This document shows, in pieces, positions 1-8,732 of a DNA stretch of 64,000 bases. Made by a program: the position numbers and the translations under genes. Origin of the DNA: Alloyangia pacifica (GTDB taxonomy: Bacteria > Pseudomonadota > Alphaproteobacteria > Rhodobacterales > Rhodobacteraceae). Every line of letters begins with the position of its first letter. Position 1 is the stretch's first letter. The DNA lies in assembly GCF_900116195.1 (NCBI RefSeq), contig NZ_FOZW01000009.1:124001-188000 (forward strand), in the 5' to 3' direction. The notes under the pieces were generated by a model. That model did no database searches. It was not told the DNA's origin and saw only the letters and a list, made by a program, of their open reading frames with translations.

Positions 1-529
1 CCCTTGGGGCAAGGGCCACCACGACTGGTTTGAGCGGCACTTCGGCCATTCCATCGGCCTCTTTGCCATCGGCGACGACCTTCCCAATCCCGAAAACAGG
101 GTCTTCCTGGACGACAAGGTCGTCGACGAAGATGGCGTCCCGATCGCACGGATGCACTACGAACCCGGTGAAAACGATCGGCGCATGATGAACTACATGC
201 TCGACAGGCTGGAAGACATCGGTGCAGCCGCCGGGGCCTACGAGATCGCCCTAACCGACTACCGCGACAAGGATGGCATCTACCGCACGCCTGCCTGGCA
301 CATGATCGGCACCTGCCGGATGGGCGACGCGCCCGAGGCCTCCGTGGTGAACAGCTGGCAGCAATCCTGGGACGTACCAAACATGTTCATCGTCGATGGA
401 TCGGTCCTGCCGACCGGCGGCGTGGTCAACCCCACGCCGACGATCTCGGCCATGGCGCTGCGCGCGGCAGAATATGTGCGCGACAGCTTCGCCGAGTTGT
501 CCGCGACCACCCGCACCGAGGCGGCATGA
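1..529 (+). CDS. GMC family FAD oxidoreductase, C-terminal part (5' end outside window)
   Basis: The reading frame is already open at base 2 and runs to TGA at 527-529, so only about the last 175 residues are present. They show the GMC C-terminal domain: a GTCRMG stretch after the conserved His region, then VDGSVLPT and NPTPTISAMALRAAEYV, which close the FAD and substrate pocket in glucose-methanol-choline oxidoreductases. Family members oxidise alcohols, sugars or choline-type substrates in the cytoplasm or periplasm; the substrate here cannot be read. The stop overlaps the next ATG (ATGA), so it is co-translated with the DAO oxidoreductase that follows. Confidence 0.85.
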   Translation, partial: PWGKGHHDWFERHFGHSIGLFAIGDDLPNPENRVFLDDKVVDEDGVPIARMHYEPGENDRRMMNYMLDRLEDIGAAAGAYEIALTDYRDKDGIYRTPAWHMIGTCRMGDAPEASVVNSWQQSWDVPNMFIVDGSVLPTGGVVNPTPTISAMALRAAEYVRDSFAELSATTRTEAA

Positions 530-1806
530 TGGCCACCCCGACCTCCCAGCCCCGCGCCGTGGTTATCGGCGCGGGGTTTGTCGGTACGTCCATCGCGCTT
601 CAGCTTCAGCGACGCGGCTGGCAGGTCACGCTCATGGACAAGACGGGGCCTGCGGGCGGGGCCTCCTTCGGCAACGCCGGGGTCCTGCAGAAGGAGGCCG
701 TCGCGCCCTATGCCTTCCCTCGCGCGCTTTCGAGAATCCTCGACATTGTCCTGCGGCGTGGGATCGCGATCCGGTACCATCCGACCGCCTTGCCTGGCTT
801 CGCCGAGGCGCTGTTCCGCTTCTGGAGGAATTCCGCCCCGGCGGCGCATGCCGGCAGCACCAGGGCCTATTCCACCCTGATCACGCAGGCGCTTGTCACC
901 CATGCCGAACAGATCGACTGGGCCGGTGAGAGCGCCGCCAACCTGATACGGCGCGACGGCTGGTTCGACCTATACCGCAGCGACGCTGGCCTTGCCGCAG
1001 GTCTGGCCGCGGCCCGGCGCAACCAGGAGGGCTACGGCGTATCCTTCGGGCACCTAGATGGGGACGCCGTCGCCGCGCTCGAACCCAATCTGACCGAGCG
1101 GTTCCGGGGGGCCCTGCACTGGAACGATACATGGACGGTGCGCGATCCGGGCAAGCTGAATGAAGCCTATGCCGATGCCTTCGTGGCTGCTGGCGGCACC
1201 ATGTTGAAGGCGCAGCTGGCCCGGCTTGAACGCAGGGCCGACATGTGGGAAATCCGCGATCCAAGTGGCGCGGTCGTCGCCAACGCACCGCAGGCGGTGC
1301 TAGCCACCGGCGCATGGTCCGGCACTCTGACCCGGCAGCTGGGCTATCGAATTCCGTTCTTCGTCAAGCGTGGTTACCACCGGCACTTCCAGCCATGCCC
1401 GGACAAACCGCTGAACAACTGGATCGCCGATCTTGAGACTGGCTTCCTGCTGGCACCCATGCAGAGGGGCATCCGCCTGACGACCGGCGCCGAAGTCGGC
1501 AGGATCGACGCACCGAAAACCCCCATCCAGATCACGCGCGCCGAAGAGATCGCCCGCGCCATGTTCCCGCTCGGCGCGCGGGTCGAGGACGATCCTTGGA
1601 TGGGCGGGCGGCCCTGCGTGTCGGACATGCTGCCCGTGATCGGCCCTGCCGGCAGGGACGATGGACTGTGGTTCGCCTTCGGACACGGGCACCAAGGCTT
1701 GACGATGGGCGCCGCAACCGGTCGCCTCGTTGCCGAGATGATGTCCGGCAAGACGCCATTCGTCGACCCGGCCCCGTTCCTGCCCACACGCTTCGCCAGC
1801 CCCTAA
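526..1806 (+). CDS. FAD-dependent oxidoreductase, DAO/DadA family
   Basis: 426 residues, the usual length for D-amino-acid dehydrogenase/glycine-oxidase-like flavoproteins. The N-terminus has the dinucleotide-binding fold with G15-A-G-F-V-G20, followed by the GGASFGNAGVL stretch that contacts FAD in DadA-type enzymes. The C-terminus has the second FAD segment (FAFGHGHQGLTMGAATG). It would oxidise a D-amino or secondary amine to an imine, passing electrons to a quinone or oxygen. ATG 526 overlaps the upstream stop; a second ATG lies one codon on. A PLP enzyme acting on D-hydroxyamino acids follows 10 bp downstream, which fits a D-amino-acid pathway. Confidence 0.85.
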   Translation: MMATPTSQPRAVVIGAGFVGTSIALQLQRRGWQVTLMDKTGPAGGASFGNAGVLQKEAVAPYAFPRALSRILDIVLRRGIAIRYHPTALPGFAEALFRFWRNSAPAAHAGSTRAYSTLITQALVTHAEQIDWAGESAANLIRRDGWFDLYRSDAGLAAGLAAARRNQEGYGVSFGHLDGDAVAALEPNLTERFRGALHWNDTWTVRDPGKLNEAYADAFVAAGGTMLKAQLARLERRADMWEIRDPSGAVVANAPQAVLATGAWSGTLTRQLGYRIPFFVKRGYHRHFQPCPDKPLNNWIADLETGFLLAPMQRGIRLTTGAEVGRIDAPKTPIQITRAEEIARAMFPLGARVEDDPWMGGRPCVSDMLPVIGPAGRDDGLWFAFGHGHQGLTMGAATGRLVAEMMSGKTPFVDPAPFLPTRFASP

Positions 1807-1816
1807 GGACCCCGAA

Positions 1817-2956
1817 ATGTTTCAAGACCCGCCCGATCCCGGATACGACGTCCCCGCCCGCATCGGCGATCCCCTGTCCAAGGTGTTCACACCGGCCCTG
1901 GTGATCGACCTCGATGCCTTCGACCGCAACTTGATGCGCATGAAGCGCTTTGTCGCCGCCAGGGGCTTGCGGCTACGGGCCCACGCCAAGACCCACAAGT
2001 CAGCCGATATCGCCAAGCTGCAGATCGAAAGCGGCGGCGCCGTGGGCATCTGCAGCCAGAAGGTATCCGAGGCCGAGGCTCTCGTGCGGGCCGGCATCAC
2101 CGACGTGCTGGTGTCGAACCAGATCTGGGGCGAGGCGCGTGCCGCTCGGCTGGCAAGACTGGCCGAGCACGCGAAGGTACAGGTCTGCGTGGATGATCCC
2201 GCGCAGGTCGCCCAGATTTCCGCCGCCGCCGTTGCGGCGGGCGTCGAGATCGGTTTGCTTGTCGAGATCGACTGCGGTGCCCGGCGCTGCGGTGTGCAGC
2301 CGGGATCCGAGGCGGTCACACTGGCCCGTCTTGTCGATGCATCGGATGGACTTCGCTTCAATGGCCTGCAGGCCTACCAGGGATCGCTTCAGCATATTGC
2401 CTGTGCAGAAGAGAGGCGCGTGGCAGCACGAAGTGCCGCCAAAGCCACGAAAACCACGATCACCGCCCTGAGGGAGGCGGGCCTCTCCTGCGAGACGATA
2501 GGCGGGGCGGGCACGGGCTCCTTCGTTCTGGATGCTGATCTTGGAGCCGTGAACGAGCTTCAGTGCGGGTCCTATATTTTCATGGATGCCGATTATGACC
2601 GCGTGAGCGAAGCCAGCGGTGAGCGACCCGGCGGCATGGAGAACGCGCTATTCGTCCTGACCGAAGTTATGAGCCGACCCGTTCCGGGGCGCGCGATTTG
2701 TGACGCAGGGCTGAAGGCCCTTGCCGTCGACAGCGGGCTACCACGGATCGACGTGCCCGGCCTGCGCTATACCGGCGCCTCAGACGAACACGGGACAATT
2801 GAAGATCCTGAAGAGAAGTTGGCGCTTGGCAACAGGCTGATGCTGGTTCCAGGACATTGCGATCCCACTTGCAACCTTCACGACTTTTATATCGGCGTTC
2901 GTGACGGTCGGGTAGAAACGATCTGGCCAGTAACTGCGCGGGGCAAACTGTTCTAG
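1817..2956 (+). CDS. D-threonine aldolase / D-serine dehydratase-like PLP enzyme (alanine racemase N-terminal fold)
   Basis: 379 residues. The RAHAKTHK motif (residues 54-61) carries the expected PLP Schiff-base lysine, K58, of the DSD1/D-threonine-aldolase family. The C-terminal PGHCDPTCN motif supplies the His and Cys/Asp metal ligands of D-serine dehydratase and D-threonine aldolase. The family cleaves or dehydrates D-3-hydroxyamino acids using PLP and a divalent metal. Which reaction applies cannot be decided from sequence alone. It is the last gene of the plus-strand group that starts with the GMC oxidoreductase. Confidence 0.82.
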   Translation: MFQDPPDPGYDVPARIGDPLSKVFTPALVIDLDAFDRNLMRMKRFVAARGLRLRAHAKTHKSADIAKLQIESGGAVGICSQKVSEAEALVRAGITDVLVSNQIWGEARAARLARLAEHAKVQVCVDDPAQVAQISAAAVAAGVEIGLLVEIDCGARRCGVQPGSEAVTLARLVDASDGLRFNGLQAYQGSLQHIACAEERRVAARSAAKATKTTITALREAGLSCETIGGAGTGSFVLDADLGAVNELQCGSYIFMDADYDRVSEASGERPGGMENALFVLTEVMSRPVPGRAICDAGLKALAVDSGLPRIDVPGLRYTGASDEHGTIEDPEEKLALGNRLMLVPGHCDPTCNLHDFYIGVRDGRVETIWPVTARGKLF

Positions 2957-3212
2957 CGCGTTCATCCTTCAGTGGCTTTGATAAGCCCAGATTTGGCGGG
3001 CCTTGCATGGAGCAGGGCTGACCCCATCGAGTGGTCCGGGTTAAATGCCAAAGCATGGTCGGCCAGCTCTGCTCCCCCGCGCCGGACCACCGGAAGCTGG
3101 AATTTTACGGCTGTTTCGCGATGACGGGTTGGCGGCGCGAACTGCGAAACGTTCCCGGGCTATCGGGCGACACGAATCCGCGGCCCGCTTCCGGAGCGCT
3201 GCCCGACCAAGA
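2957..3212. other. Intergenic region between convergent genes, containing a 72-bp repeat copy
   Basis: 256 bp with no supportable gene between the PLP enzyme and the GntR regulator. Bases 3066-3137 match 56589-56660 (see repeat entry). No clear terminator hairpin with a T tract was recognised. Confidence 0.5.
3066..3137 (+). repeat. 72-bp repeat, copy 1 (IS-end-like)
   Basis: By eye this 72-bp stretch matches 56589-56660 at 66 of 72 positions without gaps and in the same orientation; the core is GGACCACCGGAAGCTGGAAT. Copy 2 lies just beyond the 3' end of a decayed IS30-type transposase, so the repeat is probably the terminal part of an insertion element. No transposase remnant was seen at this copy. 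Confidence 0.7.
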
Positions 3213-3914
3213 TCAACCCAACAGATGCGGCGGGATCGTCGCGATGAAATCCGAGAGGTGATCGCCCAGCAGGCGGACGTGTTCGCTGGCCGCCGACATC
3301 GCCTCGTCGGGATCGCCCGCATCTATGGCCTCTATGATCCGCTTGTGCTCGCTCAGCGTTGCTCGCATCTTGCCGGGCTGAAAGGTCACCTGCCGGCGGT
3401 AGGGAGACAGGCGAAGGCGCAAAGCAACGGTCTGGTCGGCAAGGAAATGCGTGTGCCCCGCCGTGTAGAGCAGATCGTGGAATTCCTCGTTTATCGCATA
3501 GAAGGCTTCGGGATCATTGTCGGCGAAGGCATGCTCGAGCCGGGCCTGTATACCGAGCATGCGGTCCTTTTCTTCACGGGTCGCGCGCCGGGCGGCAAGC
3601 CGCGCGCAGAGCCCCTCGAGCGCAGCCATGAGATCAAACATCTCGATCAGCATCGGGATGGAGAGGGTGGCAACGAAAGTCCCCTGACGCCCCCGCACCT
3701 CGACGAGGCCGCTGGCCACGAGTCCCTTTATCGCCTCGCGGACAGGGGTACGGGACACCGCGAAACGCTTGGCGATCTCGGTCTCGTCGAGTCGGTCGCC
3801 GGGCTTCATCTCTCCCCCGACGATCAGCCGCTTGAGATCGTCCTGCAGTTCCTCCGAGCGGGTCGGCTGGCGAAGACGGGCCTTTTCCGCACGCGTGTCG
3901 ATGATCTGGTTCAT
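3213..3914 (-). CDS. GntR family transcriptional regulator, FadR/FCD subfamily
   Basis: 233 residues. The N-terminal winged helix-turn-helix (about residues 18-85) includes RLDETEIAKRFAVSRTPVREAI and the RGRQGTFVA wing. The C-terminal all-helical FCD ligand-binding domain (about 90-225) includes the His-rich EHVRLLGDHLSDFI segment that binds metal and effector in this subfamily. Start ATG 3914 has AGGATCC upstream. It is the last minus-strand gene after the cluster A importer and enzymes, separated by a 110-bp gap with its own likely promoter. GTATAC-type sites in that gap and before the ABC transporter suggest it represses cluster A and itself; that is inference. Confidence 0.9.
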   Translation of the reverse strand: MNQIIDTRAEKARLRQPTRSEELQDDLKRLIVGGEMKPGDRLDETEIAKRFAVSRTPVREAIKGLVASGLVEVRGRQGTFVATLSIPMLIEMFDLMAALEGLCARLAARRATREEKDRMLGIQARLEHAFADNDPEAFYAINEEFHDLLYTAGHTHFLADQTVALRLRLSPYRRQVTFQPGKMRATLSEHKRIIEAIDAGDPDEAMSAASEHVRLLGDHLSDFIATIPPHLLG

Positions 3915-4024
3915 TAAATAGGATCCTGCATCAGGTAGACGTCTGGATTAGGCCGAAGGGAAGGGAGCTACAGTATACCCAAAAGCGAATTGGAATATAC
4001 AGTTCCTCCCCCATGGGATTCATC
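3915..4024 (-). promoter_or_regulatory. Probable GntR promoter with a GTATAC site
   Basis: 110-bp gap upstream of the GntR gene. It contains the palindrome GTATAC (3973-3978) and a similar AATATACAG 20 bp away. GTATAC cores are typical of FadR/GntR-type operators, and another GTATAC sits at 11230-11235. Confidence 0.35.
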
Positions 4025-4810
4025 TCAGTCAATTCCAAATTGGTCAAGTTCAGCCAGCAGAGCCGGCAGCAGTCGGTCTGGGCTTTCGATCTGCGGGAAA
4101 TGGCCCGTACCATAGACGGTCTGGGGCACTCTTGCGAGGCTGGGCAGCGGATCGCGCGCATGGGCTGCGGTAACCTCGGCGGAGTTGAGCAGCCGCAACG
4201 GAACGGCGAGCCGCGGCAGGCGCTCGCCGCACCGCCAGGCGAAAAGCGCGTCGCGCAGCGCCAGCAGATCCTCGGGCCGTGCGCGCAACACGCTGGCGCA
4301 GATTGCCTCCTTTACCGGCTCCGGCGTGCCGAGCGCCGCGATGGCAAAGATCATGGCGCGGGTCTGACGGACCAGATCCGCCGCGAAGGCGGTACGGCGC
4401 ATGGCGATTTCAGCGGCGCTGCTGCCGCCATAGAACATCCGGTCGGCCAGCGTATCGAGACCGAGCAGCCCGGAGATGCGATCCGGAGCGGCCAGCGCGG
4501 CCTCGACCATCACCGGGCCGCCCATCGAGTGCCCGACGATCACCACCTCGCGCAACTTCGCCTGCCGGAGCAGCGTCGCCACTCCCTGCCCCAGCCTCTC
4601 CATGCTGACCGCCCCCGACAGCGGCGCGTCGGGACCGCCCGGCAGATCGGCAACCAGTACCTGGAAGCGCTCGGCGAGCGCGGGCAGAAGCGCTGTCCAT
4701 TGCGCCCCCTGCCCGCCCCAACCGTGGATCAGCAGCAATGGGCGCCCCTGCCCGCCGGCCGCGGTCACCCGGACCGGGCCCGCGGGCGTATCGGCGCTGT
4801 GCCGGATCAA
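4025..4810 (-). CDS. Alpha/beta hydrolase
   Basis: 261 residues, a compact single-domain alpha/beta hydrolase. Visible landmarks are the oxyanion motif HGWGGQG (about 29-35), the nucleophile elbow GHSMGG with Ser95, and a C-terminal TGHFPQIE His. The start overlaps the stop of the flavin monooxygenase (ATGA), so the two are translationally coupled. Pairing of a luciferase-like monooxygenase with such a hydrolase resembles ring- or amide-degrading pathways such as Rut (RutA/RutD). The similarity is of class only, and the substrate is unknown. Confidence 0.85.
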   Translation of the reverse strand: MIRHSADTPAGPVRVTAAGGQGRPLLLIHGWGGQGAQWTALLPALAERFQVLVADLPGGPDAPLSGAVSMERLGQGVATLLRQAKLREVVIVGHSMGGPVMVEAALAAPDRISGLLGLDTLADRMFYGGSSAAEIAMRRTAFAADLVRQTRAMIFAIAALGTPEPVKEAICASVLRARPEDLLALRDALFAWRCGERLPRLAVPLRLLNSAEVTAAHARDPLPSLARVPQTVYGTGHFPQIESPDRLLPALLAELDQFGID

Positions 4811-6087
4811 GCGGGCAGACCGAGCTTGTCGCGCAGAGTTCCCTCCGCGTAGCCGGTCTTATAGAGGCCGCGCTCCTGCAGGATGGGCACCACCAGGTCG
4901 ATGAAATCGGTGAACCCGTCCATGAACCAGCCGGGCATGACATTGAACCCGTCGGCGGCGCCGCTCTCGAACCATTCCTGCAGCGTGTCGGCCACCTGTT
5001 CGGCTGAGCCGCAGAGCACCCAGTGCCCGCGCGCGGCGGCCACCAGCGCGTAGAGGTCGCGCAGCGTCATGTTCTCGCGCTTGGCCTTGGACAGCATCGC
5101 CTTTGCGAAGGCATGATAGGCGTCGTTTTCGCCCAGATCCGGGATTGGCCCGTCGAGGTCATAGCCGCTGAGATCGGTGTTGAACCGCTCCGACAGCATG
5201 CCGAGCGCGGTCTCGTCGTCGACGAAGCTCATCAGGCGGCTGAGCTTGGCGCGCGCCTCCGCCTCGGTGCGACCGACCACCGGCATCACCCCGGGCAGCA
5301 CCACGAGGTCGCCTTCGGCGCGCCCGTTCTTGGGTAGCCGTGCCTTGAGGCCGGCGTAGAATTCCGCTGCCTCGGCGCGATCCTGGGTTACGGTGAACAC
5401 CACGTCGGCATGCTTGGCCGCCAACTCCTGACCGGCCTCGGAGCCGCCGGCCTGCAGGATCAGCGGCCGCCCCTGCGGCGGGCGCGAGATGTTCACCGGC
5501 CCTTTCACCTTGAAGAACGGCCCCTCGTGATCGATGCTGCGGATCTTGCCTGTGTCAAAGTATTTCCCGCTCTCGGCATCCTTGACCAGAGCACCCTCCT
5601 CCCAAGCGCCCCAGAGCTCCTTCACCACCTCGATGAACTCTGCCGACATCTCGTAGCGCCGGGCGTGATCGGGATGGGTGGTGCCGAAATTGGCCGCCGC
5701 TTGCGGGTTCGAGGTGGTCACGGAGTTCCAGGCCGCCCGCCCGCCCGAGATGTGATCGAGCGAGGCAAAGGCCCGGGCCAGCGTCCACGGATCGCCATAG
5801 GTGGTTGAAGAAGTCGCCCCCAGCCCCACGTGCTTGGTCGCCATGGCCACCGCAGAGAGCATGGTCATCGGCTCAAGCCGCGAGCAGTAGGACGGGTGCG
5901 CAGACGGATCGGCGTTGAGGTTGTCGCCCATGAAGATCAGGTCGAAGAACCCGCGTTCTGCCTCCTGGCAGATCGCGGTGATCTCGGCGATATTCTCGAA
6001 GCCGTCGATGGCGCCCGGCATCCGCCAACCGGAGATATGGCTGCCAGTGCCGAGCAGGAACAGGCCGAAGCGGATCTGGCGGCTCAT
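4807..6087 (-). CDS. LLM-class flavin-dependent monooxygenase (NtaA/SnaA/DmoA type)
   Basis: 426 residues from the ATG at 6087, chosen because MSRQIRFGLFL begins the family's first strand and the ATG overlaps the aldolase stop (ATGA). The bacterial-luciferase TIM barrel is recognisable from the GWRMP, GDNLNADPSAHP and LEPMTMLSAVA segments and the SGGRAAWNSVTTSNPQAAANFG stretch typical of nitrilotriacetate/alkanesulfonate-type monooxygenases. These use FMNH2 from a separate reductase to insert one oxygen; no reductase gene is adjacent. Substrates of the family include aminopolycarboxylates, sulfonates and sulfides. Confidence 0.88.
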   Translation of the reverse strand: MSRQIRFGLFLLGTGSHISGWRMPGAIDGFENIAEITAICQEAERGFFDLIFMGDNLNADPSAHPSYCSRLEPMTMLSAVAMATKHVGLGATSSTTYGDPWTLARAFASLDHISGGRAAWNSVTTSNPQAAANFGTTHPDHARRYEMSAEFIEVVKELWGAWEEGALVKDAESGKYFDTGKIRSIDHEGPFFKVKGPVNISRPPQGRPLILQAGGSEAGQELAAKHADVVFTVTQDRAEAAEFYAGLKARLPKNGRAEGDLVVLPGVMPVVGRTEAEARAKLSRLMSFVDDETALGMLSERFNTDLSGYDLDGPIPDLGENDAYHAFAKAMLSKAKRENMTLRDLYALVAAARGHWVLCGSAEQVADTLQEWFESGAADGFNVMPGWFMDGFTDFIDLVVPILQERGLYKTGYAEGTLRDKLGLPA

Positions 6088-6857
6088 GCGCGGTAACCCG
6101 GATCGACGCGGTCGAGATCGCGCATTAGGGCGGGCCATTCGCGCTCGCCGGGGATCAGGATATCTCCCTTGAGCTCCCAGAACTGTCGCGCCGCCTTTTC
6201 GCAGACGTCGTGATCGGGAATGACCAGCGGCACGCCCGAGGCGCAGGCGGCCTGCATCTGCAACTGGATCTTCGCCGCGCGCTCGAAATAATAGAGCAGC
6301 ATGAAGGCCTCGCCCGCGGTGCGCCCGACGGTGAGGATGCCGTGATTGCGCATCAGCATCACCGGGTTGTCGCCAAGGTGGGCGACGATGCGCTGCTGCT
6401 CGGCCTCGTCGATCGCCACGCCCTCGTAGTCATGGAAACCCTGACGGTTGTAGAACCGCATGGCGAACTGGCTCAGCGGCAGAAGCCCGTCCGGCTGACC
6501 GGACACCGCGGTCGACGCGTCCGAGTGGGTATGCAGCACGCAATGCGCGGTCTCGCTGGATTTGTGCACCGCGGCGTGGATCACGAAGGCGGCCTTGTTG
6601 ACGGTGTATTCGGTGTCCTCGATGACCTCGCCACGGGTGTTGATCTTCACCAGCGACGACGCGGTGATCTCGCTGAAGAGCAGGCCGTAGGGGTTGATCA
6701 GGAACTGGTCCGTGGTGCCCGGAACCCGCATCGAAATATGGTTGTAGATGAGGTCGTCGAGGCCCAGCCGCGCCACCATGCGATAGGCCGCCGCGAGCGA
6801 GACGCGGGCCTCCCATTCGTTGTCCGAGTAGCGTTCGGGCTTTGGATATTCGGTCAT
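6084..6857 (-). CDS. Class II aldolase/adducin family protein
   Basis: 257 residues from ATG 6857, preceded by an AGGACC ribosome-binding site; the longer open frame upstream lies inside the permease gene. It has the zinc site of L-fuculose-phosphate-aldolase-like proteins: HTHSDAS in the middle and RNHGILTVG near residue 180, plus the YNHISMRVPG active-site loop. The family performs retro-aldol cleavage of phosphorylated or free sugars, or decarboxylation. Position directly after the sugar-type importer suggests it acts on the imported compound. Confidence 0.85.
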   Translation of the reverse strand: MTEYPKPERYSDNEWEARVSLAAAYRMVARLGLDDLIYNHISMRVPGTTDQFLINPYGLLFSEITASSLVKINTRGEVIEDTEYTVNKAAFVIHAAVHKSSETAHCVLHTHSDASTAVSGQPDGLLPLSQFAMRFYNRQGFHDYEGVAIDEAEQQRIVAHLGDNPVMLMRNHGILTVGRTAGEAFMLLYYFERAAKIQLQMQAACASGVPLVIPDHDVCEKAARQFWELKGDILIPGEREWPALMRDLDRVDPGYRA

Positions 6858-6889
6858 TTTAGGGGTCCTTTTTTTGTCTGTGCGCGGTG

Positions 6890-7729
6890 TCAGCCCTTGA
6901 TGCCGCTCATCGCCATGCCCTGGGTGAAATACTTTTGCAGGACGAGGAAGAGCAGGATCAGCGGCAGCGTCGCCACGGTGGCGCCGGCGAAGGTCTCCCC
7001 CCAGTTGGGAAGCTGGGTTGGCGAGCCCTGCTGCGCGATGGCGACCTGAATGAGCTGGATGTCGGGGTTCTGCGCGATCACCAGCGGCCACAGGAAACTG
7101 TTCCACGAAAACAGGAACGTCACCAGACCAAGGGTCAGCAGCGGAACCTTCACGTTGGGCAGGATGATCGAGAAGAAGGTGCGGACATGGCCGGCACCGT
7201 CGATCCGCGCCGCATCCTCAAGATCGCGCGGGAGCTCCTCGAAGGCCTGCTTGAGCAGGAACAGCCCGAACGGCGAGGCGATCCACGGGATCATCACGCC
7301 CAGCAGCGAGTTGGCAAGCCCGAGCCCTGAGACAACCTGAAACAGCGGCACCAGCATCGCCTCCACCGGCAACAGGAAGGTCAGCAGGATCACCACGAAC
7401 ACCACCTGCGATCCGCGGAACTTGATGCGGGTCAGCGCGTAGGCAGCCATCGCGCAGAGGATCAGCGTCAGCGTCACCTGCCCGACCGACACGATCGCGG
7501 TATTGAGCAGGGCGCGCAGGATGTTGGTGCGCTCGAACAGGCTGCGATAGTTGTCGAGCACTGGCTCGAGCGGCAGGAAGGTGCGCCAGCTGATCGGCGT
7601 GACGTCAGAGAAGATGCCAAGCTGCGGCTTGAACGAGTTCGACACGATCCACAGAAACGGCGCGAAGAAACAGGCCAGGATCAGGAGCAGGATCAGCGTA
7701 AGGGCAAGCGGTCGGCGCAGGGCGGTCAT
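6890..7729 (-). CDS. Carbohydrate ABC transporter permease, MalG type
   Basis: 279 residues starting MTALRRPLALTLILLL at ATG 7729, which shares one base with the upstream permease stop (TGATG). Six hydrophobic segments are visible. The cytoplasmic EAA loop is recognisable as ELPRDLEDAARIDGAG, characteristic of MalG/UgpE permeases. It forms the inner-membrane channel with the MalF-type permease. Confidence 0.92.
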   Translation of the reverse strand: MTALRRPLALTLILLLILACFFAPFLWIVSNSFKPQLGIFSDVTPISWRTFLPLEPVLDNYRSLFERTNILRALLNTAIVSVGQVTLTLILCAMAAYALTRIKFRGSQVVFVVILLTFLLPVEAMLVPLFQVVSGLGLANSLLGVMIPWIASPFGLFLLKQAFEELPRDLEDAARIDGAGHVRTFFSIILPNVKVPLLTLGLVTFLFSWNSFLWPLVIAQNPDIQLIQVAIAQQGSPTQLPNWGETFAGATVATLPLILLFLVLQKYFTQGMAMSGIKG

Positions 7730-8664
7730 CAATAGTTCCACTTCGCTCGAAGAAGCCACATCTGCAGCAGCGAGATGCCAAGCACGATCAGCAGCAGCAC
7801 CAGCGACAACGCTGAGGCATAGCCCGCGTTCTGCATTACGAAGGCCATCTTGTAGATGTGGTAGACAATGAGATTGGTGCTGCTGTTCGGGCCGCCGTCG
7901 GTCATCAGGAACGCCGGGGCAAAGGCCTGCAGAGAGAATACGGTCATGATCACCACGACAAACAGCGTGGTGCGTGACAGCAGAGGCACGGTGATGTTCC
8001 ACAAGACCTGCCAGCGCGTTGCGCCATCGATGCGCGCGGCCTCGGACAGCTCCTTGGGCACGCCCTGCAGACCCCCGAGAAACAGGATGGTGGCAAAGCC
8101 GACCTGTTGCCATGCGGTCATCACCGAGATCATGATCAGCGCCTGGTTCGGGGAGGTGAGGAAGGGCTGCCGCGGCAGCCCGAACAGCGCGATCACGCCG
8201 TTGATCAGCCCGTTCGACGGATCGAGCAGGAAGTTCCACATGGTCGCGACCACCACCGCCGATGTCACAACCGGCAGCATGATGATGGTGCGCACCAATG
8301 CCCGCGCGGGCAGTGTCGAGTTGAGAAACAGCGCAAGGACGAAGCCCAGCGGGATGACGATCAGCACCACGATGAGCGCGAAGAGGAACGTCGCGGCAAG
8401 GCTTTCGCGGGCGTCATCGAAGTAGAACATGTCTTCGAAGTTCAGCATGCCGACGAACTTCGCCGCATCGGGATTGAGCAGCGAGTAGTCCATGAAGGCG
8501 TTCTTCGCCATCATCGCCAGGGGCACATACTGGAAGACCAGCAGAAGGATCAGAAACGGCGCGAGAAAGGCGAAGGCGGTGCGCGTGTCCTTGCGCTGGC
8601 GTGCGTTGCGCGCGGGGCGCGGTGCCGCTCTCGGGGCGTCCATCTGTCGGTCTATCGCGGTCAT
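7729..8664 (-). CDS. Carbohydrate ABC transporter permease, MalF type
   Basis: 311 residues. A basic N-terminal tail of about 25 residues precedes the first membrane segment (FAFLAPFLILLLVF), and six hydrophobic segments are visible. The EAA loop reads ELSEAARIDGATRWQ. This is the UgpA/MalF-like partner of the following permease. It is separated from the upstream binding-protein gene by a hairpin that probably lowers permease expression relative to the binding protein. Confidence 0.92.
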   Translation of the reverse strand: MTAIDRQMDAPRAAPRPARNARQRKDTRTAFAFLAPFLILLLVFQYVPLAMMAKNAFMDYSLLNPDAAKFVGMLNFEDMFYFDDARESLAATFLFALIVVLIVIPLGFVLALFLNSTLPARALVRTIIMLPVVTSAVVVATMWNFLLDPSNGLINGVIALFGLPRQPFLTSPNQALIMISVMTAWQQVGFATILFLGGLQGVPKELSEAARIDGATRWQVLWNITVPLLSRTTLFVVVIMTVFSLQAFAPAFLMTDGGPNSSTNLIVYHIYKMAFVMQNAGYASALSLVLLLIVLGISLLQMWLLRAKWNY

Positions 8665-8683
8665 GCCTGCTCCGGATGTTCAG

Positions 8684-8715
8684 AAAAAGGGCCGGGCGTC
8701 ACGGGGGACGCCCGG
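8684..8715 (-). terminator. Intercistronic hairpin with T tract after the binding-protein gene
   Basis: Perfect 9-bp stem CCGGGCGTC (8692-8700) / GACGCCCGG (8707-8715) with a 6-nt loop. On the minus strand it is followed by CCCTTTTTC. This has the form of a rho-independent terminator placed between binding-protein and permease genes, so it is likely a partial terminator or mRNA stabiliser. Confidence 0.7.
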
Positions 8716-8732
8716 AAGTCGGGATGTGGTGG

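Noticed and set aside
6084..7106. Extended 340-residue start for the class II aldolase
   Set aside because: The extra N-terminus lies within the permease gene and has shadow composition; ATG 6857 has a ribosome-binding site and matches the family start.
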